NCBI GenBank assembly: GCA_028023455.1 | Contig: JAQFVV010000002.1 | Location: 34,301,974 to 34,365,973 of the forward strand | DNA length: 64,000 bases | DNA from: Epiperipatus broadwayi | Taxonomy: Eukaryota > Onychophora > Udeonychophora > Euonychophora > Peripatidae | Direction: 5' to 3' | Shown here: positions 12,385 through 24,720 of the stretch, piece by piece | How positions within the stretch are numbered: the stretch's first letter is position 1 | Layout: each line of letters opens with the position of its first letter | Position numbers and translations under genes: made by a program | Notes under the pieces: generated by a model | Told to the model about the DNA's origin: nothing | Database searches by the model: none | The model's input: the letters and a program-made list of their open reading frames with translations, nothing else

Positions 12385-12571
12385 ATGTGCGGTATATATT
12401 TCACACAAATAAAATAATAAATGCGTAAAGCACATCTTTGGTAATGAAGGTATTCCTTCGAAAGTACTTAACGAAAAAAATTCAAATAGCCAATTATTTA
12501 TTCATTTATTGCACTTCATTTATTCGCTTGCTTTATGCATTTATTATTTTGTGTGAAATATATATCGCATT
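12385..12571. mobile_element. MITE-like inverted repeat
   Basis: Arms of about 42 bp, 12389-12432 and 12525-12570, around a ~90-bp centre; the shared core is 'tatatatttcacacaaa'. No coding content and no clear target-site duplication. Confidence 0.6.
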
Positions 12572-14989
12572 ATCCTTTTAAATATAGATAGATCTCATAT
12601 TAAATTGTTTTTAAAAGGGGGTAAGTAAAAGTAAACTCATCAAAGATAAACAACTGATAATTTCTAAGTTCATATCTACTATTATTTATTTATTAAACCT
12701 ATCTTAGGGCGGAGTGGAATTAATACATGTAACAATCTGTCAGTATTTGCGCAAATATTTGTCAGCGTTTTTGAGGATAATTAAAAATCTGAACTTTTTA
12801 TATTCTTCCTTTTGAAGAATATAAAACGAACCCTCAGCGCATCCAACATCATTAACAGATTTGGCTTTTCTTTACTAAAATGATTTTTTTTCTCTCTTCT
12901 TTTATTCTTTAAACAAAATATAATTGGTAGGTTTTCAACTTTGATATTTAACTGCTTTATTAGAAAGAATGACATAAGTATATGAGTTTTAAAGGGTTAT
13001 TTAACGACATTTCTATAATTTGAAGAGATAAAGTGTTGACCCAAAAGATGATGGAATGAAAGCTCTACAAATAAACACATTAAAGGATTGTATTTGTTCA
13101 AAATTCTTTGGTATGAAACGACTTAAAATTTCACATAAGTGTCAGTACATGTATTAGGCCGAAATTTCACCCGCTAATATATTTCTAAAGGGATTAAAAT
13201 GCTTGTATGAAGAAACTGTAGAAAAAAAGAACACAATCAATTTCTTCTGTCGTTTTCATAAATTTTTATTTTTTAAAACTATTTTCAAAACATGCTACAT
13301 TTTTTTTTTTTATGTTCATTATATATAAAATACTTCAAAATTGTTTTCCAGTTATAATTGTTAAGACATAGCTACAAATGTTATAAAACATTTCTGTACA
13401 TGTACATGTAAGCATATATACAACATGTCTCAATAAAAAGATGACTGGCTCCTGCCTACAATGCAGTGATAGCTGTGTATAGGCACTGTGGAACTACAGT
13501 TCCTCCTATAACATATATAAGGAGTCTTTTTTCTTTAATTCTTTTTTTATCCTTGTACTTTATATAATCGTTAAGTTTAATGTCTGTAGCCATCCGCTAG
13601 CTCATCAAAAAATTACAAAAGTCCTTGTATGGAACTGTGCGCTTTACAGTTTCAGTGACATGGTCTTTGGCTGTTGTGCAGATGTCCAAGATAAAAAGCT
13701 GCACATTAGCAGTAGGTAGAGAAAGCACTGTCGCCCACACAGTGCAGATGCTCTACTTTCGATAACATTCACTATAATGACTTAATGAGTCTTTTATAAT
13801 TCTTTCATTTTACTTGTACATTATGTAATCCTTGTGTAGTAAAGTAAAGCTGGAAAAATGTATTTCATTTTTTAATGAATGGATCAAACTTGAACTGTAA
13901 CAATTTAAAAAAGGTAAATCTTACAGCCATATTCATCTAGTGGTAATTATTCCAACTTCGTGATCTTGTAAAATAATGCCTGCATGGGATCTTTGGACAA
14001 ATAGTGACAGGTTTTAGAAATGAAGCTCTAATTAATCGATATTTAGTTCATTTTTTTAACATCATTGCAGTAATCATCCAATAAGAAAACAGTTGTTGTT
14101 CTCATTATACATTTTTAATTTGTTATTAAGTTTTTATATATTTGCAAAGTTCAAATACAATTTTTAGGATGTTTTTCATTTGTAAACTTATATTTCTAAT
14201 CAAATTTAATTTATTGATTTATAATATAGGATAATGGATTTAATATTAAAATAAATTGGTGAACCATGATTCAAACAGCTATCACCATATAATGCAAAAA
14301 ACTACAACATTGGAATGTGAAGGGTTATTAATTATTTTACAATGTGAAGTTAGAAGGAATTTTTTTTTAAATGTTTTACTATCAAAACACAAGAACTAGA
14401 AGAGCAAATGAAGTGACTGCATTAAGTATATTAGTAGTATGAATCAGAATGAGGAGCTAGATGGATTGTTTATTTTGATGGAAAATATCAAGATTTTTGC
14501 CCAATAATTTCTTATCTGATAAACAAGTGGATAATAGTACTTTAAAGATCTTTTATGTTAGAACTGGAAATCATTGGAATAAATTAGGATAAGGAGATAA
14601 GAACAGAGTGCATTTGCAGAAAAAAACTGGACATTACACAGTTTTTAATAAAGAGTCAATGAACACAAAAGCAGCTAAACGAAGAAATAAATGAAATTAT
14701 ATGTTGCTAAAATCCTAATTTTGATTATGTATTTCAAAATTATAGTTCATATTTTTAATGCAAAACTAAATATATAAAAGACATATTATCGACAGTTAAG
14801 ATAAAATGTATAAATCATTGTAAAATATTAATATATTTTGTAACTGGCTCAGAATTTGTAAATGGCTCAGACTTGAATGAGTTTAATAAAAAGATAATAG
14901 ATACATTACAAAGAATTACAATATATTGACTGGTAAAAACTCAAGTAAAACAAAGCACTGTATGCAGAAAAGAGAGAATATAAAGACAT
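12572..14989. other. unassigned AT-rich stretch
   Basis: No gene found. It contains homopolymer runs and a ~55-bp block at 13425-13480 that resembles 19222-19280 (tgtc-caat-aa...actgg-tc), suggesting a short dispersed repeat. A somewhat less AT-rich piece at 13600-13760 has no recognisable frame. Confidence 0.4.
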
Positions 14990-14994
14990 GCATA

Positions 14995-15235
14995 GTTGAG
15001 AATGGTTGGTAGAGCATACAACTTGTGATCACAAGATCCCAGGATCAATTGTGGTACCCACAGATCTGACATTCAAACGACTTATGAACTCCTAAGCAAT
15101 AAAACCACATGCACTTTTTGATTCTGCATGGCTTGGTTCAGTTAATAGCAAGTCCCAGGATTGAGTCTACCCCATCACGAATTTGGCACTCAATATTCTT
15201 ATAAACTTCCAAGTAATAAGCTATATTCCCTTTTA
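14995..15235 (+). mobile_element. tRNA-like SINE family C, head-to-tail dimer
   Basis: Two diverged units (about 14995-15115 and 15116-15235), each with 'cccaggat', '...cacagat/...ggcactcaa', 'cttatgaactcctaagcaataa'. The same unit forms the array at 46455-47580. Confidence 0.65.
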
Positions 15236-15520
15236 GAGAATATAAAAATAAATAAAAGTAACCAATTTAAAATATTTATGATTTTATAAAATAATATAAA
15301 AAAAAGTTAATATTGCCATACAAATATATAATTATGATATGGTAATGAAAGCTATAGATGATAACAGAAGACTTAAGATATAAAACAAACTTTTGGTATT
15401 GAACGTAAAGTTATTTCAACAATTAAAAAAAGTTGAAATGGTTACTAAAAAGAAAGGAGATACAATGAAGAGTAGGAAAAAATTCTATAAAAACAATTAT
15501 AAACAATAAAACACACAATT

Positions 15521-15727
15521 GTGACAATATATTTAAAATGTTGTACATTTAAACTGTTAAGCATTTTAAATGAAGAAGTGAGCCATGCAATCAAATCTAT
15601 GAAGAAAGAAAAACTTTCAGGAAATGGTAGAATTATTATTGATATCTTAAAAAAGGTAGGCAATGAGGTATTAAAATTATTGGCAAACCTGTTGCATAAT
15701 TATTATGAAAATTCTTTATTTTATTAA
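15521..15727 (+). pseudogene. RTE-like LINE reverse-transcriptase fragment
   Basis: The frame around residues 18-68 reads L-N-E-E-V-x-x-A-I-K-S-M-K-K-x-K-x-x-G, then 'DILKKVGNEVLKLLANLL'. This is the N-terminal RT motif of RTE-clade LINEs (E-E-V-x-x-A-I-x-x-[ML]-K-x-G-K-[AS]-x-G, then E-[ML]-[LI]-K-x-x-G). The usual G-K-x-P-G is degraded to E-K-L-S-G. The frame stops before the catalytic YADD box, so this is a dead fragment. Confidence 0.6.
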
Positions 15728-15825
15728 AGTGCTTTATCTATGTTTGAGTCCTTATCAATCATTATTATCCACTAAGCAATAAACTGAACATTTCATTATA
15801 TTGCTCAGGAATCAAATTAATCAGT

Positions 15826-16352
15826 AAACATCACATGATCACCATTTCTTATGCTTGCTCATAACTGTTATTAAAACAGGCAAAACTCTCCATACAGTAG
15901 TGCCACTCAGTGCAAGTCAGAGTAATCAATGGATGCCAGAAGGTTTGTGCATAAAATCCCCATTCAGTGCATAGTCATCCAATATCTCCGGATTAGTTTC
16001 TGGCTTGTAGTCTTCTCAGTGAGAAGCCTTGGATTTGAGAGCACTGCATGATCTAATGCAACCCTCCAGCACATTATTGTGTTTTCAATTTTATTCTCAT
16101 AGTTTTGTAGTTAAGTAGTGATAAAAGGTGGATGCTGGAGGGTTGCATTAGATTATAAGATCTAGGTGCAGTGCTCTCAGATCACAAGCTCTTAACTAGA
16201 CATAGGCCCAAGCCAAAAACTACTGAGAGATATTGGATAATGTAGAGCACTAGATCTAAGGGCTTTCAACTCAGTTGAACTCTTATCTAGGCTCTATTAA
16301 TTACTCTGTCTATACACTACTAAGAGGTACTACTGTATGGACAGTTTCATTA
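15826..16352. mobile_element. ribozyme family A inverted dimer, degraded
   Basis: Left arm (antisense to the ribozyme) starts at AAACATCACATGATC (15826) and runs through the TIR-like module, a damaged ribozyme and 'gatctaatgcaaccctccagc'. At ~16075-16135 it turns into the inverse orientation and ends near 16345. Both ribozyme cores are mutated (CTGAGAA on the minus strand at the left; no core on the right). Confidence 0.75.
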
Positions 16353-16354
16353 TG

Positions 16355-17025
16355 TCACCAATAACAACTCATCGGAAAAGTGGTTAACTTTGCATTAATA
16401 GCACCAGAATGCATTTTTATAACATATGACTCCTTGATCTTATGTTTTTTATCATGTGTTTTATGCATTAACACACTAAACTCTTGGGATAACATACATG
16501 CTCCGCAACGCTTTGATGAATTTGGAATGTAGCTAAACTGTATCATCCTTCATTGTTTTTTTATTTATATATTTATGTTGCTGAATATGATAAAATACTT
16601 ATCTTAGTTTCACCAGCATATAATTTCTAATACAATTTATAATATTAGCAAATATATAATGAAAATTTTTGAGCCAAGATTTCAGGTTAACATGGAGGAC
16701 TCCACCTAACCTTAATAGATTAATAAACAGTTATAAGGTGATAACTAGCAAAATGGATAAAAGCACGGTTATGTATTTTATTGAATGCCCACAACTATGT
16801 AATGCAATATATATTGGTGAAACTTACACACCTACTAAGTATCATATTCAACAAATGTAACTATACATATAAGAAGGTAATGGAGGATGATACAGTTTAT
16901 TCAGCTTTTTATATTCATCAAAGTATTATGGAGCATGTACGTTATCCCAAGAGTTTAGTGTGTTAATGCATGAAACACATGATAAAAAACATAAGATCAA
17001 GGAGTCATATGCTATAAATAGTATT
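16355..17025. pseudogene. Penelope-like element fragment (GIY-YIG endonuclease), inverted
   Basis: The plus frame 16669-16860 contains 'MYFIECP' followed by 'IYIGET', the GIY-YIG start as it appears in Penelope-like elements (YLI-C...YVGET). The C-terminal half of the domain is encoded twice in opposite orientations: plus strand ~16893-17018 and minus strand ~16546-16355. Both give 'LSQEFSVLMH-THDKKHKIKESY'; the minus copy continues 'IKMHSGAINAKLTT', like the R-E-x-x-I-x-K...-N end of the domain with its metal-binding Glu. Arms are ~130 bp with a ~330-bp centre. Frameshifts split the domain, so it is not functional. No RT portion is visible. Confidence 0.65.
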
Positions 17026-17279
17026 TTATATTATTTTCATATTTTTCTGTTTTATACAAAGCCTTTCATGTTATTATTAATAGTTGTATTGCTAGATTGT
17101 GATTTATATTTTATAATAACAGAAGTATTGGATTTATTTATTTTTTTAGAATGTTATAGATAATATTTAAAAATGGTAAATATTACAATTTTACTATTAA
17201 AAAAATAATGAATTAAGATAATAATATGAATGCAGGTTTCCTTCCTTAAATTACATCTTAAAACAGTTTAAACATTAAT

Positions 17280-18022
17280 TGGTAGTTTTCAGTTATGCAT
17301 ACTGTCACCACTAGGTGACACTGCAGAACCACCAAGAAGCCTGCAAGTGATAAATTTCTATACAAAAATGGCTGAAATCGACAGAAAATTAAAATTAAAA
17401 TGCCTAAGGCTAGACATCAAAGTAAGTAAAAAAAAATCAAGTACACAAAAAAGTAAGTAAAAAATCAAGTGAAATAATACATAAAATATAAAAAAGTACA
17501 CACACACACACAAAAGTAAAAAATTAAGTCAAATAATATGTAACCGAAAACTACCCACTAATTAAATACATATATTAAAATTTTAATTAAATTATTTATG
17601 CATTTATCTTCTTTTGATCATTAAATCAACTTATAGCATTCATTGAAGTTATTGATTTCTCACATATACTTATCTTTGCAAGGTTGAAATACAAGAGGCT
17701 CCACCTATTATTACAAATAATAATTAAAATATAGCAGGTTTTATGGAGTAAAATCACATGAGCTTCAACAACCACAAATAAAGAAAAGTGCTTCATGGAA
17801 TTGCATGAGAAAAACAATACAAGAACATTGTGAAATGCAAAAAATGAACAATAAATAATTGTTAAAATTTGACTTGTCAATTATATTAATATCTAAATAT
17901 TTTACAGTTAGTAATATGAAAAACTGATGCTTAATATAAATTATTTACTTAAGTATTTAAGAGCAATTTTTTAAATACATATGGTTGTTAATAATGAATG
18001 ACCATCTGTGAATACTAGTTAA
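17280..18022. other. unassigned AT-rich stretch with A-rich degenerate tandem block
   Basis: At 17410-17540 a short 'agtaaaaaatcaagt' motif repeats irregularly around a (CA)n run. Nothing else identified. Confidence 0.4.
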
Positions 18023-18212
18023 TTAAATACAATATGAGTATAGGGGATTTGAACTCAGATTTTCAAGCACCCTTCAACTATCTCATAAAACTGATGAGTT
18101 AGTATGGATAGTTGAAGGGTGCTTGAAAATCTGAGTTCAAATCCCCTATACTTACAATTAAGCTCCCAGGTTGGTGAAGAATGCCTGGTTTTCAAATATT
18201 TAAATACAATAT
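18023..18212. mobile_element. retroposed foldback of the family B tRNA-like end
   Basis: Target-site duplication ttaaatacaatat at 18023-18035 and 18200-18212. Inside are inverted arms 18037-18082 and 18107-18152 (46 bp, perfect as far as I can check) around a 24-bp loop. Each arm is the B-box-like end of hammerhead-SINE family B (...gagttcaaatccccta...). The right side continues into that family's 3' tail (acaattaagctcccaggt...). Confidence 0.85.
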
Positions 18213-18339
18213 AGAAGTTAATTGTACTTTTTTTAATGTTTTCTTAAAAATGAAGAAAATTGTATACCTTAACATTATATAACTATCAGATGTACCCAGT
18301 CTTTTGAAAGGTCAACATTTTTATACGTGAATTTGACAG

Positions 18340-18975
18340 TAAGCATCACATGATCACTATTTCTTATGACAGTATAGATTCCTTCACATTAAATTCTCAT
18401 AATGAAAATTACATTATTAAATATAATATTTATAACATTTTTTGATTGGTAGCTTTAACAATTTTTTTTTAAAATTTAATGTAAATCAAAAAATTTTCAT
18501 ATTACATAAATAAATGTGAGAAATTTATAATTAAAAAATTGAAAAAAAATGTTTGGAATGTACCCGACAAGGTATTAATACAAAATTTTAAATATACCTG
18601 TTATATTTGATATATGAATTTGACAGTATTAGAGAGAAGTCTAAAAAGGTCCTACTTTTTGTAATAGTTTTTTTTAATTGGTTGCTTTAAAAAAAATTTT
18701 AAAAGATTTATTGTAAATTAAACAAAAGATTTTAATATTATATAAATAAATGTGAGAATTTCACAATTGAAAAAAAAAATGTTTGAAACATATCCGAACA
18801 ATATAATATATATTCTGACAGCGTTACGTACAATGTTTTTCTAATAGTTTTTTTTTAAATTGTTTCTTTAACAAATTTTTTTAAGATTTAATGGAAATTA
18901 AACAAAAGATTTTAATATTATATAAATAAATATGAGAAATTTCCATTGGTCTGTTCTATTTGATGTGTGAATTTG
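18340..18975. repeat. three diverged tandem units of ~180-240 bp
   Basis: The block 'ttttaatattatataaata' plus 'aatgtgaga' recurs near 18488, 18729 and 18908, each preceded by a poly-T stretch with 'attggt-gcttta' and followed by 'ttgaaaaaaaaatgttt'. Very AT-rich and non-coding. Confidence 0.65.
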
Positions 18976-19855
18976 ACATATAAAAATTATGATTTCTTAA
19001 TGTTGACATTACTTCCTTCACGCAAATGTAATATATTTTTAATTGGCTATGAATTTGACAAGTGACAGTCTTACTGACAAACATTCATGGACAAACATAC
19101 ATTCACCCAAACAACAGAGAAAATAGGGATTATATATATACATAAATAAATATATGAGTATTCCTTAAACCTGGCAACATAGGTATTTTTCAATATTACT
19201 ATCATCATTATTCATTAGTATATATGATCACAGTGTGTCCCAATGAAATAGTAACTGGTTCTCCCTCCAAAATGCATGTGATACCATTTCAAAATGAAAT
19301 CATGCATTGTATATCAACATAGTTTAGCTATTTGCCATGAAATATGTATGATGCTTATGTATCTAGATCATAAATTACAATATTAAATGCAAGTGTGTTG
19401 TGTATTTTTATAGATCATGTTTGATGCCATTTCTGCTGCCATAAAATCTTGCAAACTATTTTAAATATTCTTGTGATGTGTGCCTTCAATACTAAGACTC
19501 ATTTCCAATATTTCAATAGCAGTTTAAAACAAAATTTTATGTTAGTGCATTGTTTTATCTTGAGTTATGGTAAACAATAAAATATCGCCTTTCAAATATA
19601 TTTACTAGTATGTGGTATTTGTAACACGTGCATTGATTCAGAGATGGCGCTGCTAGCAGCTTGAACAGAAAATCAGTCCCCTTTTGACTAGGGCATACAA
19701 GTGAATTATATACAATACATGCTGAAAGTAGTTCATATTAATATTAATGATCACTAAAGTGTAAATACTGATTTATTCAGGTTATGAAAGGATATTTAAT
19801 CACATTTAGTTTACAATTATTTAATTACTAGCATTAATCACTTGACATTTATTTT

Positions 19856-19960
19856 CTCATATGTCATATCACCGGCCGGGACGCGAACCCACAACCATCT
19901 GCAACCAACTACTTGCTTGCAAGGCAGCTGCGATGACCTCTCGGCTAACAACGCTTGACT
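19856..19960 (-). mobile_element. tRNA-Ala-like SINE (family T), copy 1
   Basis: On the minus strand: box A TAGCCGAGAGG, a 7-base anticodon-like loop CTTGCAA (TGC, Ala) and box B GGTTCGCGTCC, then a short unrelated tail. Target-site duplication acttgacatttatttt (19840-19855) against acttgtcatttatttt (19961-19976). Inferred: Pol III-transcribed SINE mobilised by a LINE. Confidence 0.85.
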
Positions 19961-19976
19961 ACTTGTCATTTATTTT

Positions 19977-20690
19977 GTTAAAAATATCCCAGAAAGAGAA
20001 GAAAATCAGATATATTTAATTATGCATTTAGATTTAATGCTTATTAACAGCTAAGTAAGAATTGATAAATTTATTACATGAAATAATTATTTATATTAAG
20101 TCCTCTAAGATAAGTAAACAATCTGAAAGATTGAATTTTTACTTGTTAAATCTTTTCTTCTTTATTATTCCTTATTAATGCAAACTCATGATATTTCAAA
20201 CAATTAAATAACTCTCTTTTAATCTATTCAACATGAACGCATGCACGAAATTCTTCATAAATAAACATGGTGATAGGTAATTTAAATGTTTCTATATGCT
20301 GTAAAGGTCATGGGATAGGTTTAAAAAAGGCTGTATAAAAACACAAGGGAAAACTCAATTTTTTATTTCGTGGGATGTCATTAAGTTTTTCAAGAATTTA
20401 AAAGATTAATATGACTGCACTTAAATTCAATCTTTCCTAAAATAAGTTCAATGTATAAAAAACTATTATAGTACTACTAATAACGATTATAAAAATAATA
20501 AATAGTCATATTTCTCTTCCTTTCCCATTAACTTCCTCATTTTCTTCACTCATCTATTTCTTTTCCTTGATCATTGATATCCAAAAAATTTATTTTTAAT
20601 ATAGATTAAAGCTTCACAAGTCTTTCTGATATTCCCATTCAAAGCTGAGCACACTTATTATATACAAAATATTTACAATTATATAACTTA
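19977..20690. other. unassigned AT-rich stretch
   Basis: I see no gene, repeat pair or structured element here. Confidence 0.4.
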
Positions 20691-20696
20691 CACAGA

Positions 20697-20815
20697 GGCA
20701 AAACTCTCCATACAGTAGCGCCACTCAGTGCAAGCCAGAGTAATCAATGGATGCTGTATAAACCGCTTGTGTAAGCATAGAGAATGGTGTTCATGTGATG
20801 TTTAGTGGTTTAAAT
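20697..20815. mobile_element. ribozyme family A, short foldback remnant
   Basis: Left part 'aggcaaaactctccatacag...aatcaatggatgc' joins directly to the opposite family end 'gtgatgtttagtggttt'. The ribozyme has been lost. Confidence 0.75.
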
Positions 20816-21904
20816 ATATAATGTGCTGATGCTTCAGTAAATCTCCATTTCCATTTTATCCATAAAGATCCATTAACTTCATAAAGTGTATTTCTTTTGT
20901 TTCCATACCAGTTATTATCACATGGAGCTTGAATTCTATCGCTATTTTTTTTATTATTTATCTTCTTTAACTAATTCACCCTCAAGATTTAATTATTCCT
21001 ATTTGGTAGTATTGTATTATTCTCTTATTTAAGTACGATTTCCTATACTGTTAGATTAACTACCACCTAATAAGTGTATGGGTAAATATATATTATTGTA
21101 ATGACTATTCTATATCTAATACTAATAAGATATTGTAAACACACCTACTCTTTGGAAAATAACATATAAATGCACTGTCTTTTAAGTTTGGATTAAATGT
21201 TTGGAAATGAATTCTTCTGATAGTCCCTTATAATCAATCTAATGAGTCATAATCTCAAATATCTTTAATAATAATCAAATACTTAAGATCATATAGTTAG
21301 AAATAAGTATTGTCCACATTATATGCTAAATTTAAGTATGATAGAATTGGGATACACATGGTTAAGTAACAAAATTACAAAGAACAAATGTGATCATATT
21401 AAATCATTTCTACTAAATAAAATCAACTAAATAATTTTTTTTCAATAACTATCATTTAATACTCAAAGCATAATATATAAAATAACATTTCAAAAAAGCA
21501 TTTTCATGAGCTCTTTAAGATGACTATTTTAACTACATACTGCAAAAAATTAATAAATCATTTTTCAAATCCTACCCTACTTATAACTACTAAAATTCTT
21601 GAACATTTTGCTATAACTCATGATAGAAAGTATGATAACTATCATGACAAAAGTATAAATAAATCTATAGTATAATTATTTTTTGAACTCATGGAAACTG
21701 ACATGGCTTTTGATAAATGAGCTGATTTCAAATGTATGATAGTTAAAACATAGTTAATATTTTTTAAAACAACTTTGCCTTTATATTCAATGACATAGGT
21801 CAATAAAGCATAAATTATTTTTTCTTTCTTAACCATTAATTAAAATATATTCTAGATCTTTGGTATTGTCTTTATCTGCATCTAAGTAAAAAGAAATCAC
21901 AGTC

Positions 21905-22219
21905 AATTTTATATAAAAACAGGCAAAAACTCTTCATATAGTAGTGCCACTCAGTGCAAGCTAGAATAATCAATGGATACCAGAAGGCTTGTGCATAAAA
22001 TCCCTATCTAGTGCCTACTCATCCAATATCCCCAGACTAGTTTCTAGCTTGAATAGGCACTAGATAGGAATTTTATGCACAAGCCTTCTGGCATCCATTG
22101 ATTAATCTGGCTTGCACTGAGTAGCACTATTGTATGGAGAGTTTTGCCTATTTTAATAAGTTATGAGCAAGCATAATAAATGGTGATCATGTGATGTTTA
22201 GTGGTTTAATTTTATATAA
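21905..22219. mobile_element. ribozyme family A foldback with target-site duplication
   Basis: Duplicated target aattttatataa at 21905-21916 and 22208-22219. Left arm 21917-22035 and right arm 22037-22207 are inverted copies that meet inside the ribozyme at the stem II-GAAAC region (only 'ccccagactagtttctagcttg' survives, so the ribozyme is broken). The right arm is ~50 bp longer and ends with the family terminus gtgatgtttagtggttt. Confidence 0.85.
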
Positions 22220-22619
22220 TTTTAAATATCTGTACAACTTTTGATATTATTAAACTCCACAATTACTTTATCTCCCACTACTAATTGTACTCATTTCCAA
22301 AAGCTATACAATTAATTACTAGTTTTTCAGCACAACATGCACATAAATCCAGACACACACTTACGGTGCTATTAGCGTTGAACAACTTTTATTTCATTAA
22401 TTAAAAATTATATTTGTTTAGTATTCTAATTTAGTTAATCTATCTTTTATTTTAAACATTTATAAGATTGCTTTATTATTAATAAAGTGAATCATATTTA
22501 GTAAAGCAAACTATTTTTATTAATTAATTTAATTTATCTTAATTGATTATAAACACATTTTTATTTCTTATCATTAATATTTTAAGCTGATACCATAACA
22601 CCTTTTTACATAAAATTAA

Positions 22620-22735
22620 AGTTTGAAATCAGTGTAAGCTTGTGGTTAAGACCTGTAGAGGTCCCTACCTTCGTATTTTCAAGCGCACATGCTTAAAGGT
22701 TTATTGCCTTAGTAAATATTACTTATCAATATTCG
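22620..22735. mobile_element. short dispersed repeat family D, copy 1
   Basis: About 90 bp (gtgtaagcttgtggttaaga... through ...cttagtaaatattactt) are nearly identical to 59322-59405. The block 'acctgtagaggtccctac' with the preceding 'gtggttaag' looks tRNA-derived. No tail or target duplication was resolved. Confidence 0.7.
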
Positions 22736-23192
22736 TTAAATAAATTTATAATTACAACTTTAAATCTAATAAATAAAGAATATTTCACTGTTTTCACATA
22801 CAAAACGATATTGAAACATATAAATTTTACATTTGGGACCCAGTAAATCTTTGTTCACATTTTATTATGTCAATAGTAAATTTATAATTCAAGCTACTTT
22901 TTACCACAAAATGATATTTCAATAATTTATACTCCAGATTTCTGCCTTATTTGAAATATATTCTGATCCATAAAAAAGATAAAACAAAATATTATGTTAA
23001 ATAAGATATATTTTTTCAGTGTAAAATAGTAATTAAAGCTACTAAAGAGAGAAAAAATTAAAATTATAATAGTGAAAACAAACTTAAATATTTAACTTTT
23101 TTTTTTCTTATTAGATTTTTTAAAGTTAGTTTGTACAAAATGGATTACTTATAGTTTTGTTTCTTAATACAATCGTTCATATAATAACATTG

Positions 23193-23834
23193 TAGCTTCC
23201 ACAAATTACATCACATGATCACTATTTCTTATGATTGCCTTTAATTGTTATTGAAACAGGCAAAACTCTCTATATTTATTGCCACTCAGTGCAAGCCAGA
23301 TTAATTAATGGATGCCAGAAGGCTTGTGCATAAAATCACCATCTAGTGCCTACTCATCAAATATTCCCAGACTAGTTTCTGGCTTGTGGCCTTCATCAGT
23401 GAGGAGCCTTGGATCTGGGAGTACTGCACCTAGATCTTAGGATCTAATGCAACCCTCCAGCAGTCACCTTCTATCTCTACTTAACTACAAAACTATGAGA
23501 CTTAAATTGAAAACACTATAATATTTTCAATCCAAGCTCATCAGCTTATATAGTCATATAAGTCTGAACTCAGTTCAGTACCTATACATTTTGGTGTCTT
23601 TGGTTCTTTAATAACCATAGCCACCACTATCCTATTAGACAGGATTGGTTATAAGCCAATAAACATCACATGATCACTATTTCTTATGCTTGCTCTTAAC
23701 TGTTATTAAAACAGGCAAAACTCTTGATATGTATTGCCACGCAGTGCAAGCCTTCTGGCATGCATTGATTACTCTGGCTTGCACTGAGTGACAATACATA
23801 TAAAGAGTTTTGCCTGTTTTAGCTTCCACAAATT
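23193..23834. mobile_element. ribozyme family A element, tandem start plus inverted end
   Basis: A 15-bp target-site duplication tagcttccacaaatt brackets it (23193-23207 and 23820-23834). Inside, one full ~455-bp unit starts at 23208 (acatcacatgatcac...), a second unit restarts at 23663, runs ~90 bp, then folds back and ends ...gagttttgcctgtttt. The complete unit holds the ribozyme at 23356-23414 (minus). Confidence 0.9.
23356..23414 (-). ncRNA. type I hammerhead ribozyme, family A
   Basis: Minus strand: CTGATGA (23399-23393), stem II GGC-CACAA-GCC, GAAA (23379-23376), helix III of two pairs closed by a 2-base loop, and cleavage triplet GTC (23372-23370). Inner stem I TCCTCA/TGGGAA has one mismatch; the outer stem is weakened by one base change. 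Confidence 0.75.
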
Positions 23835-24059
23835 CTAATTCCAGATAAAGTTTCAGGTGATTTTGAAACAATAATACATAGGTCTATCTCTCAAATAAAA
23901 CCGTAGTTTTATATTTTGTGAATAATTTTTACATTGAGTTACTTATGTGTAAATTTTGATTTGAAACCAGGGTGTGTTTTTTATAAAGATATAGAAAATT
24001 TAATTCTGAAATTTGGATCTAACTTATATGATCAAATTATTGATGGGATACATTAAATG

Positions 24060-24720
24060 GTATTTAAGAAAAGGGAAAGTTCAATGATGAAATGTTCTGT
24101 GCTGCACAATCTAAAAGGACTCAAGGTTCGTAGGAGTCAAGGAAAGGGCCCAGAATATCTTGGAGATTGGTGACTAGGTTTGCATGACTCAAAATGCATA
24201 AAGATAACACCATAGTTCTGGTCATGGAAAAAAAACCACAGAATTATATAGGTAAATCAAACTCTTCAGCATGAATTCCAAGGTCATAATGCCCAGAATT
24301 TTAGGGATAGGCTTGAGGTGGGAGGCAAAACATAATCACTCCCAAAGGAATGCACACTAGCTGGTTAGTCATTTTCAGAATAGACAACTTCCATCTAGCA
24401 ATGCAAGGCACCCTAACAATTAGCTTCCATGTGACTTTAAAGATGGGCGGGGGCAAATTCTTGATCCCTCTTCCAAATTTTTTGAATTTTACCAAATATA
24501 TAAATCAAGCGGACGATCCAGAGCACTGTAGTGAAAATAATATGAATGTTGATGGACATATCTCTGGGATGGATCCACATAGCATGTTGTCAATGAGAGT
24601 AGATAATGTAGGCCTTTTGTCTTTTAGCATAGAGTCTATAAGGTCTCTGTAAGGTTGAAGGGAAAGGCAGTGGCAGAGATGTTCTTCCTCTCTGAGGCAT
24701 AGGGTTTTCATGATAGCTTA
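24060..24720. other. GC-richer island with overlapping short frames, unidentified
   Basis: Less AT-rich than its surroundings. There are open frames on the plus strand (24350-24652) and on the minus strand (24711-24505 and 24495-24301, almost joined in one frame apart from a stop). The minus frames continue with few stops to ~24060, which would fit a decayed gene or transposon ORF, but no domain is recognised in either direction. Confidence 0.35.

Noticed and set aside
18084-18100. CTGATGA in the loop of the 18037-18152 hairpin as a ribozyme
   Set aside because: No stem II or GAAA follows; it is a variant of the family B 'cactgatac' segment.
19868-19955. tRNA-Ala gene
   Set aside because: Acceptor stem does not pair and the unit is flanked by a TSD with an A-rich tail; it is a SINE head.
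24301-24711. Host gene exon
   Set aside because: Both strands are open to a similar degree, and no splice-site pattern or domain could be recognised; kept only as an unidentified island.
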